From Varroa destructor (Eukaryota > Arthropoda > Arachnida > Mesostigmata > Varroidae), in the NCBI RefSeq assembly GCF_002443255.2, contig NW_019211460.1, positions 33,765,952-33,829,951 on the forward strand: a stretch of DNA of 64,000 nucleotides, read 5' to 3'. How positions within the stretch are numbered: the first letter of the stretch is position 1; the number at the start of each line of letters is the position of its first letter. Position numbers and translations under genes: made by a program. The notes below the pieces were generated by a model. The model made no database searches and had not been told where the DNA came from. It saw only the letters and a program-made list of their open reading frames with translations. Below are positions 51,816-61,695 of this stretch, piece by piece.

Positions 51816-54800
51816 AGTTTTTCTGTTCAAAACGTGTTATGTGATCAAACATCTAAGTTTTCTGTGCACTTCAATGACCCTAACGATGAGAGTAAAAAAT
51901 ACCAAGGCTTCTAGTGGCCGCAGAACTACAAATCGCAATCTCCTCCACCCTGAACGGTAAAATATGCCTTGCTCGAGGTTACGTAACACAGCGATCGCTA
52001 CTATCCACCGATGGCTCGCCAGTTGATGCTCTTCGAACTCGGCATCATTATAAAGATTAGAGGAGATCGAGCTGCTGAACTGGCTTGAGGTTTGACATGA
52101 ACTTCCGTCATCGAGCTCACGTAACGCGGGACTAGCAGTTCGCTAGGGCCGCCCCCATCAGTGAGCGACAGACTCCTCCGGCATGAACTCTCGAACTACG
52201 CAGACTAACTCAAAATATGAAATCATCTTCACCACGATGAGAAAGCAAGCATATGGTATTTCTTTTGTCATTCTTCGAATGTTGCCCAAGCAAATTCTAA
52301 ACTTGTGCTTTATATCCAAATACCCTAGCAAAATCTGCTTGGCGCTCACGAACTGGCTGAACGTTTCGTTGGCCTCCTTGTAGCGCCAATAAAGCCTTTC
52401 CGACGAACCTGCCTTCTCCGGAGATAAGCGTACGTAGAACCTTACCTTGCAACTTTCTCACGTCTGCTCTACACCGATCTTGAAATCAAACCGAGGCTAG
52501 ACCGCCCCTTATATGTGTTTATGCGCCCGCCTCTAGGCCTGGTCCGGTAGTCATTTCCGTTCCGCTACGAGCCGCTCGTGTTCCTGAGTCCGTAACTTAG
52601 CCTTCCCACCATCGGGGGGGGGGGCATAGAAAGACTTCCAGTTAGCAACGCGTTCAAGCAACTCTCCCGCTATTTCCGCCATATCCCGCCCTTGACCGTG
52701 TTTATGTTCTTACATGTCATATCTCCGTGTAGCCGTGTTAGAGAGATCCATATGCTTCTCGTAGCAGCTCTGAACAATTATTTCGCCACACACTATGTAG
52801 GGCCATCGTTTAGGGTACGACTGATAAAAGCTGTTGATCCAAGAGTTCAACACGCTTGCTTTGCCAAACGGCGGACGGTTATCCGTTTCACTTAAGCCCA
52901 CGTTGAAGCTATTCGCGCGCAAAACGTAATTTCTCTTAATGAAATGCCGACAATTAAATCTTAGAGAGGATTCTGCGCCGACTTCGGCTCTCATCGATTT
53001 GTGTCACAAGCGACAATTCTCTATTGAGTAAAACAGAAAGGGTAAGGCTCAGTTTAAGGCTAGATAGGTGGGCGGAAAATAAAGAGCAGCACATTTGAAA
53101 AAACTATTACGTTGCTAATGATGAAACACATTATATTTAATTATCTATAATCAAGTCGAAGACATCTTTGCTGACAGAGGAACGCTTCATGCACGTTAGC
53201 ATTTCATATGAACAATATTTATTCGAGTATTTGTGTCGTTGTTGATCGAGGTATATAGAAGCAAACATGTCGTCTTATAAATGATTTCTTATGACGCGCA
53301 GAAATTACTAATGAAACGAGGAACACTAGCTTTTCACGTCTCAAACGGATTTGAATTTTATAATTTTTGGGGTATACGGAACCTTATTAGGTATGATTTT
53401 TAGATGAACCCCAGTAGATATTTAGGAATGTAAATATGAGCTATAACTGCCCATTAGATTTACCATGGTCAACCAATGGTTCTGAAATTTCGTAGATAAT
53501 TGTTGCTGACCGAATCGCTGCTAGATCGAATGGGGCTACACGCAAGGGGCTCGAGATATTCGCTGTACCTGGAACTGATATGCCTCATTTATTTCGCGTT
53601 CTTCTTTATTACACGTCGCTTATTTACGTATGTACATATTTGAATGATAGATTGTTTTTCGGTAGAAGGACAACAAGTCGTTACCTGCCACGCTGTCACC
53701 ATGACGCTGAGCAGCTTTAAGCGTTGTAGCAATAGCGTGGCACGCAGAGATATCTAGCTGGTATGATGCTGGGTATCTATCAGCCGACTATAGCTACCGG
53801 TGGATACTTTAATCATTACGTACAGCGAATTGACGGACGGGCATTGTCACCTAAAAGGAACAGGAACAATTTCAGCTGACCTTTTTGCCTATTACCTCCT
53901 TTGAGTCGGCGTGCGGACAAGACGCGATTGACGCTTTTATAACAATATGTCGGTGCACTGATGTACGCTAATCGCATATGATGGATGTTGGATTTTGCCA
54001 GCTCTTCAATAGAAGAATCGTTCGAAGAATCACACTGTGATAGAATGCTGCAGAGATCGATACCCGAACAATTTATGACGTAAGAAAACGCAAGTAACTA
54101 TGAAATTAGTTGTACAGAGCTCGCTAAGTTATTTGACGTAATAGCATGTCTGTGCATCGATCGGCAGGTGTTGTTTCATTTCTGTTATAAAGTAAATAGT
54201 AATGAGAAGTCTGTGTGTTAACTGTTGACTCGAAGCAGCTAAACCAGCAAACGACGGGTCTTAAACAACCTGTTTTTCTGTTAGTAGGCAACACACCGTC
54301 ACACTGGCCTGTTTTTGCTATTATTCCTTTATGCTTTAGCCTTCTTCTGGGCAATTCCATCCCTCCGTGATTTTTACCATTCCAGCCAGAAAATTATCAT
54401 CTGAGTCTAAATGGAAACAACAAAGTTAGAGTAAAACGTTCTCTCTTAACTCTCAAACTGTAAAAAGAAGAACGGATCATAACTATTCCCGCTGCTCGTA
54501 CCGAACCGAGCAATTATATTTGATTTAATTGCAGGTGGTTACGGCAAAAGCCTTCGTGAGCAAAAAGCTGTACATAGAAACCGCAGAATATCTTATCTAT
54601 TATTGTTAACGTTTCGTTCAGAGTCAGAATCGTGGACGTGTGTTGCCGTCGCCTTACGTCGAAAAATGCCGGTGACGCCTTACGCTTACGTTATGTTTCG
54701 ATTTCTGTAATAGTTTAGATAAATACGTCCGTATAATTTCTGTGATAGCTTATTACAGGGTTATTTAAGTAATGTTTGTTTCCAATAGACACACAAACCC

Positions 54801-55295
54801 TAACGCTTTATTGACAAGCAGCTTGTATTTACTTCGATAAACAGATGATCTTGAGCCTTTGGTCATTATAAGTCGTCCTAAAAATCTTAGTATATAACAC
54901 CCCTTTAGCAGAAAACGTCATTCATTACAGATAGTCGTATTTACTTCGGGACGCTTGGTAGCTAGATGAGCAAAAGTGCCGACGTTATTACAGAGTCGGT
55001 AAATACTTCAGTGCTCTTCGAATGTTCACCATCTCATACGAAGAGCCCTATAACAAAATGAGGTGGACGTATTTCTGCTAATCAAACTTTGACTTATTTT
55101 TAACCGAATGTTTGCCTGTGCTAAATTATATAGCGTACGCGTATTACTAAATGCCAAGTTTCTTGCCAGTCTATATTATGGCACAATTTCAAGCTATAAT
55201 CTGCATTTACGAATGTAGAAAATTACCATATTTGTTCTTTACTAGTGATAATTTATTATTGTTCTCAAACTGTATCATAGATCGTATATTACTGT
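51816..55295. other. Gene-poor region
   Basis: Nothing beyond short overlapping open frames (52158-52383, 52692-52994, 54124-54360) and the G11 run at 52614 is visible. Confidence 0.45.
52614..52624 (+). repeat. Poly(G) tract, 11 bp
   Basis: Eleven consecutive G lie in otherwise ordinary sequence. A second G-run of nine is at 56462-56470. Such runs are uncommon in AT-rich DNA and are error-prone in sequencing. Confidence 0.95.
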
Positions 55296-55511
55296 TTGAT
55301 GTTTCTTTTGTCTCGTTCTACTTCGTTACGTCGTTACCGGTCGAATACGCTTTCGTCCGAACCTAGGTGCATATGTAGTACCGGTAAAGCTCGTCAACGA
55401 ACCTGCAGTATCGTATCGCGTTCGCCCGCTAAGACTGTCTCCTATATCAAGAAACCTGTCGTGACCTACTATAAAATCAAAATCGTTTCCTCGCATTGGG
55501 AAATGGGCTAA
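55296..55511 (+). pseudogene. Frameshifted relic resembling a Val/Tyr/Pro-rich cuticle protein
   Basis: Between 55363 and 55422 one + frame reads LGAYVVPVKLVNEPAVSYRV. From 55428 the next frame (shifted by -1/+2) reads AKTVSYIKKPVVTYYKIK and stops at 55509-55511. A third frame just upstream (to about 55365) gives VTSLPVEYAFV. The alternation of Ala/Pro/Val/Tyr/Lys with short V-Y, S-Y and T-Y-Y blocks is characteristic of arthropod cuticular proteins of low-complexity type. The motif changes frame at least once within about 10 bases with no splice sites at the junction, so I call it a relic. No initiator or signal peptide is visible. It could also be a sequencing or assembly frameshift in a live short gene. 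Confidence 0.45.
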
Positions 55512-56537
55512 GAGCAACCTGCACGGAGAAGACCTATTGCCCTGTGCCAGTGCTTGAATTCGTTTGAAACATTTGAGCTCTGTAGTCCGTGTCGCTGAGT
55601 GGCCGTGTTATGGATAGGGGCTTTCGAATTAGAGGATAACCTGATGTGAAAGAACTCTGTGTACTGCACATAAAGACCATGCTTTAGCAGTGTAAGGCAT
55701 CAATTAGTCGATTTAATTAATTAATTAAGTGATCTAACTGAATGTATATTTTTTTTTTTATTATAGAATACGAGGACCTGCATACGTTTCGGGGATGTAA
55801 GTAGTTATTTGTACTACCGTAGCACGGTTCGTTATAGTTTAGCTGCCATTATAACAATAAACCATCTGTCTTCATCATTTCTGTGTTAATGGATATAGCT
55901 TATTTTGGAGCTAATGGAAGTCAGCAGGCAACTATATAGGATGGATCAAAAGTCAAAAGCACGAGCTGAATTTAAAGAAGACAAGCGAAAAGCTTGACTT
56001 CGTGGATTACCGCAAACTGAGCAATAACTAAAAAAAAATATTTAGATCAAAATAGTGTGAATGAAAATTTCGCAAGAAAACCATCGTCTAACTTTGGCTT
56101 TATTAGAAGAGGACAATCCATTTTAGTTAACAATTTAGCATCTAAATAGGCGGGCAAAAGAATCAAGCGTGACCATCCTTTCGACCAGTCGGCTGAATTA
56201 TCTTTTATCTCGTGAAAGGCAACCCATAATTGTACTCCGGCTCATATGGAACAGCAGTTAAAGACCCGCCTTCCGCGTCGCACGCAGTTGGCAAGAGAAT
56301 TGTTTAGAAAGAAGAAGCAACGCTAACTGATAAGTGAGGGCGGATAGGAGCGAAGATAAACGACACAGACTAATGTTGGCAACAGGCTAGAGCGTAAGTC
56401 GGATGCTCCGCCCGCTATAAACCCTTATTACTCACTTCCCATGCGTTTGTTATTATTCGGTGGGGGGGGGTCTGACTGAGCCGGGGGCTTATTGAAAGCC
56501 ATCATTATAGCCCTGCAAAGTGGCAGTGCTCTTCGAA

Positions 56538-57728
56538 CTACTGCGTACTGTGGCCGTGCTGTAGTCTAACTGACCCTACCGTAAACGTTGTGTTGGGAGC
56601 GGTGTAATGCTGGCGCTGCGCTGTGGCGGCCCCTTGCTGTCGTACGTTCCCCGAACGTCCATAATGGCCGCTAGCCCCCACCCTGGCTTCAATAGCCTGT
56701 TCTCGAGCTATTCTGAGAGAGTTTTCGAGCGGACACTGCATCGAACGACCGACCGACGGGCGAAGTGAACAGTCAGCAAGCTAGTGAACGCGTGCGGTTC
56801 GCTAGCTACCCTGAAGGGCGACAGGGGGTGGTCGCACGGTAATATTCATTTGAATATTAAAATGAGATCAGTCGCCTACGACTAGCGAACGACCAAGTCT
56901 AACGGGGGTCCAGCAATGCACGCGCGCAAGAGGAAAGAGAGTAGGAAAAGGGACCAGGAATAGGAGAGAAACGATACCCCATAACCGAAGTTCCTCGGCG
57001 AGCCCCTAAAGACAGCACCACCAATCGCGACCAGCTCCATACTCATGAGGACGTAAGGCGTCACGCACACTACTACGCGGAGCGTCTGCGTGGATCATCA
57101 CGCGCTACAGAAGGACCCGCAGCTGACCAGAAGTGACTGGGAGGAGCCATGCATACCCATGGTTAGGAGCTGGCTGTCCAGGAGCTACCGTACTCCATTG
57201 CTGCATCCGGTCCGGCGGATCTTGACAAGAATTAGTCTAACGGTCTAACTCGCTTCTTCCTCCCTCCGCCCCATGATCAGTCGTGTCACTCCAACAGAGC
57301 AACCTAAAAGCTAAGTTTAGGAACTTTTCAGTATCTCGAGCGACAAAGCTGAAGTCTTCTTGTAAGTGGAGCTGCTTGTTGTTGTCGTTGTTATAGTGAC
57401 CAGTCATTCTCTAAACGGCTGGTCGAATAATATCGACAGATTTGGATGCCCCTGTGCGTTCACATAGCTGCTTGCACGCACTGACAGAATCGTTCAGTTT
57501 ATCTAGAATATTTTGTTTATAATGCTTCCCTTATTTATACTGAGCGAACTTGGAGGAATTTACGGAACTTACGAACTTGGAGGATAGTATGATGCAGCGC
57601 TTGCAATTATCATAAAGTGTCGCATAAAGATCCCGTTTCCTAATAGCATTATTCTCACCAGACGTATCCTTATGATGATATGAAGTCCTTACCTTAAATT
57701 TGCATTTTGTAAAAATGTTATCGGCCAT
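56538..57728 (-). CDS. Candidate two-exon small gene (77 aa), unidentified
   Basis: A short first exon 57728-57693 (MADNIFTKCKFK) ends at a consensus donor AAG|GTAAGG. An acceptor with pyrimidine-rich lead, ending GATGCAG at 56736, opens exon 56735-56538 in matching phase 0. The second exon reads CPLENSLRIAREQAIEARVG, then a Gly/Gln/Ser-rich tail to TAG. The intron would be 957 bp and spans a G+C-rich island (56.8-57.3 kb) with open frames on both strands. Splice logic is clean; biological support is limited to that. Confidence 0.22.
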
Positions 57729-58850
57729 ATGCGTTGGCAAAAAATGATGTGCTGTTACTATTCTATGGTAGTTATAATAATGGTTAAGGAAGGAGCGGAA
57801 ATGCAACGAAGTAGACAGCTTTGGGTTTCTTTGGCTATTCAACGTACGCAAACAACGGAAGTGACACTCACTATGTTCTTATCTGTAGATAGCTTCTACT
57901 TGAAGGCGCCGGCTTCTATTCAGATGATGTAGCACTTCAGAGCATATACACATATCTATTACAGTTGCTGCTTGAACGGCTACCCTTCTAATAGTCAATA
58001 GGCCAATGAGCTTTTTATCATTCAGATAGTTAATAATAACAAACGTCTAGAAACTTCATCCTTAAATTAAAAGGAGGATGCAGTTTTACATATGTACTAT
58101 GTAAAAAAAAGGCTCTTTTTGTATGGACGAGCATAGAAAGGGTTTGCTTGTTATAATTTGATAACACTCTAGACTTATAGTTCTAAACACTTAGTTGCTT
58201 GTACAATAACAGGTTTAAAACCGTCTATATAAGCCATAAATGTTTACGCGTCAGGGTTCTACAATGTGGACAGTCTAAGAAAGGTTCGACAATTAATAGA
58301 ACAAGTTATCAAACCAATCAAAAAACTACGGTATATTAACATCAATTGTTGTGCTAGAGTTTTATTTACAATATAATAATGGGCGACACGATCTAAGAGA
58401 TTAAAGCCATGAAACAGGTAGTAAATTTAACTTTGCCGTTGCCGACAGCAGCTGCATTCAGTATCTAATAGGTAGGTGATATCGCAAAGCCTTTGACGGC
58501 CCTGTCCTACGTCTGTAAACAGAAAATGGGAAATATGTCTGCAAACGAAACAGTGTATTTGAAACGTTCAAAGTTTCTCCGTTTCAACTATACTTATGAT
58601 ATTATTCTTTTTACCACGCGAAGGACACAGAAAGCCTTTGCGGCGGCGCAATAGAGGTTATCAAAATACACTTTTTTCTATAAAAGCCGCTTCTACCTTG
58701 TGAGTCATCTTGAGTTGACATCAGCATAGCACATACTGAAGGAGTGGAGATCATTCGATAAACTGAAGGGAATATATGTACAACTCAAATTTAAACTATC
58801 CTAATCCAGTCTATTGTATAACGTTACCTTCAGTTAGAATTGATAACTTT

Positions 58851-59755
58851 TTAAATGGAGCTGGTCTGCTCGTCGTCCTCTAACCTTTTACATGCCCTGC
58901 CGCGAGTCGGAAACATAGTTCTCGGAATAAGGAGATCACTGCTTCCAAGAAGCGTTCGTGCTTTTTCCTGAAGGGCAGTTATTCCATCTTTTACCAGGGC
59001 CCTTCGCACCGTACTGATGTGAATAGTCTGAAGAATAAAGAAATTCTTCATCCTATTGACGTTCTATTTATTTGATGGGAGCTAACAGTGCGAATAGGCA
59101 CGTTAGCTCATGTGGCCTTTTTCTTTTTGGTTCGAGGGCACCCTGAGGGACGGTGCCTCGCCGCAGACATTGCAGTTGAATCAGCTTACGGTAGTTCTCG
59201 CGGGCAGAGGCTCGTCTGACCGATCGCCTACTAACACCCGAAAGTGGAGCGGTGCTTGTTGGGGGATGGAGGTCTCCGATGCTTAGTGAACCAACTCCCA
59301 CAAAACCAGTTTTTCTCTCCCCGTCCTGCGACCCCGCACCCGTATGCGTGTCCGTCATGTATGTAGGTCCTTCTCTAGAAGGGGAGATAGAAGGGGCCGG
59401 CAACGATCCTTCTCGGCCGGTTCAACTCTAACGAAAAGAAACGAGTTATGCTCATTTGTGAACTGCGACGTCGACTACTCCTACCATTACGACCACCACT
59501 ACTACAGGCTGTGAGTGCACATCCAACAAGGGGGAGGTGTGGTATTCTCTCCCTCATAATATTCTCCCTTATAATACCTGAGTAAAGCACGACTTGGGCC
59601 GGGGCCGAATTTTTTTCGAGTACTCTGCGACACAGGAAGGAGAATAACGGGAGCTTGCCGAACTAGTATAAGAACTCTGATAGGGGGGAAACGGTACGGA
59701 TTGTGGGGTGTATTCTTTCGCCCCAGGGGGTAAGTTTGCCCGATTGGCTAGCAGC
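58851..59755 (-). CDS. Candidate 3' exons of a minus-strand gene, unidentified
   Basis: Three open segments are flanked by good splice signals in a G+C-rich stretch. Exon A begins after a CTGCTGCTAG acceptor (about 59747) and ends CAG|GTATTA at 59579/59578 (phase 0). It encodes ANLPPGAKEYTPQSVPFPPY and KIRPRPKSCFTQ. The last exon begins after TTTCTTTATTCTTCAG at 59027 in phase 0 and reads TIHISTVRRALVKDGITALQ, ending at TAA 58851. A and the last exon join in frame. Between them another acceptor (ATCTCCCCTTCTAG, ending about 59376) could open an alternative exon. In phase 0 that exon reads RRTYIHDGHAYGCGV and GEKNWFCGSWFTKHRR before a stop; in the next frame it reads ENYRKLIQLQCLRRG. Upstream, after TTTTCCCTACAG at about 60021, a further frame (LVSIPFAAHINEIPLKSRLC) stays open. 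The full exon chain could not be resolved. The family is unknown. Confidence 0.3.
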
Positions 59756-61298
59756 AGCAGCACATTGAAAGAAGATCACAGCCAGCAAAGATTTCGAGGA
59801 AGCTTTTAGACTACAACATATCTCTCTCTATAACGATCGCCCGTCCTTCTTCTCCCTCCCCTAGCCGCGGTTTCGACTGGTGATGAGCCCGCATCGTCCC
59901 GATGTGCGACCGCAGAGGGGGATCTCGACAGAGTCTACTCTTCAAAGGGATCTCATTGATATGGGCCGCAAATGGGATTGAAACTAAATTGGTTGGAATG
60001 GATATTAGACGTTGACCGGCTCTGTAGGGAAAAGCGTGCTAATAGGAAGGACTAGCACTAGCTGAAGGAGAACCACTGGTTCGAGAGAGATTACCAGAAG
60101 TTATCCATACTAGACTAAATGTATCAGGAGAAAGCCTAAGCGAAAAAGTTCAGAGTGTTCCCATAAAACTGAAATTTATGAATACGACACATCCGATTTG
60201 TTTTACTTGGGCTCTCATCTGATGTACTTTTTCGGGCGGGTTAAATTCCTCAAGAACATGTTTTGTTTTCGGGATAGATCTAAAAGTAGTCCCATTTCCA
60301 AACCATATTACCCAGAAGCAGAGACTGATTCATCTTTCCTCTACGAAACTGTTTAAGCCACATCTGTAGATTTTAGGAGGTTCATCTTCTGCAAATCGAT
60401 TGTTGTACCCAGATCTAATCAAATTTCATTGGAAAGACTTTCATGAAATAATAAATCAGAACGGCAAACAGGACAGAACAGATATGTATTTTTTTTTTGT
60501 GCACTCCTATACCCACTGTAGCTCATAGAGTGAACTCTGAGTAACTTTAAATTGAACCTAATGATTTGACCCAAATGAAATACCTTTTTCTTATGCGTTC
60601 CTAAAAGTGTCAGCGGCCCCGTGTGCGAAAACCGTATACAGTAGAAACACATTATAGTAAAACATGTATGTTTTGTTATTAATTATCCACGAATAAATTG
60701 CTTAGTAATTATTGCTTGTGTTAAAGGAATCATTTAGATAAGCTTGATATCAATTGGGTGTCACTTGTCAGCAATTTTTATCATTAATTAAAACCAAACT
60801 GTGTACACAACCTGTGTATTTATCATTCGTATTATTCCAGCTAGCTTTTTATCAATTACGTGTACTTGATCGCGTGCCGCCGTCATCGTGTCTTGTACAG
60901 CCTAAGCACATTATACGCCTTCTGCCGGTTTACACAATGACCCTATAGACCACCCGCTGAAGCCCGTCATTTACCGATTCAACCACTACGGAACCATTAC
61001 AGATTTGCAAGTTAGTCGGTCGGATAACATGATCATTGCCAAAGAGGGCCAATCTTCTTAGTTAACTGATTTACCTTTTCCACCTTGTAATTCGGCCAAT
61101 GAGGTTTTGCCTATCGCCTAGTCTTGTAGGTCATATGTCTACTTCCCCTCCTGCTCCTACGACTACGCGGAAACGTTGAAAGATGTTTGTAGGCTCTTGG
61201 CTAACAGGCAGAATCGCGAGGTAGTCTCCTATGACCTTCTGTCGTCGTCTGGTTCCCAGCGTTACGATCGAGTCAAGCCTATATAGAATAAACGAGAA

Positions 61299-61500
61299 AT
61301 GACGAAGAAGAAGAGGCCATCTAGCGGATCGCCATTGCTGGGGCCATCAACAGGAGCAATAGAAGCATGCGGTGAGTCAACCAGCAGGCATGTCCTTTGA
61401 ACTCCGCTGCAACGACTTTTTAGGACTACTTCGCATTCGAGCACTGGGTTTTAGCCCTCCGTTGCAGTTTACCGCCACTCCGCGTTCCCAACTCGCGTAA
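61299..61500 (+). CDS. Candidate two-exon microprotein (49 aa) or 5' exons of a longer gene
   Basis: An ATG at 61299 starts MTKKKRPSSGSPLLGPSTGA and reaches a donor ATGCG|GTGAGTC at 61371/61372 (phase 1). An acceptor CGACTTTTTAG at 61413-61423 gives exon 61424-61500 in the matching phase, reading LLRIRALGFSPPLQFTATPR and ending in TAA. The intron would be 52 bp. The N-terminus is basic with a Ser/Pro-rich stretch and no signal peptide. Open frames on the opposite strand (61262-61444 and 61426-61695) overlap it, so strand is not certain. Confidence 0.22.
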
Positions 61501-61695
61501 TATAGGTCGCAGTAACGCAAACTTGCCCTCCTTTAACAGGCTGCAACCAAAGTAGACGATGCTCAGACAGACATATACGAAGCTCACACAACACGGCCAT
61601 TGGCGTCCGCCCACTGCTCTGTTCAAGACTCGAAATGCAATTCGTCTGAGTCTATCACGCACACGATGAATGTGTTTATCCGACTGGTTCCACAA

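Noticed and set aside
59330..59376. Resemblance of the segment DGHAYGCG...GEKNWFCGSW to a FLYWCH-type zinc finger
   Set aside because: The second cysteine and the His-x-His pair of that domain are not in place, so the likeness is limited to a Tyr/Trp-Cys spacing.
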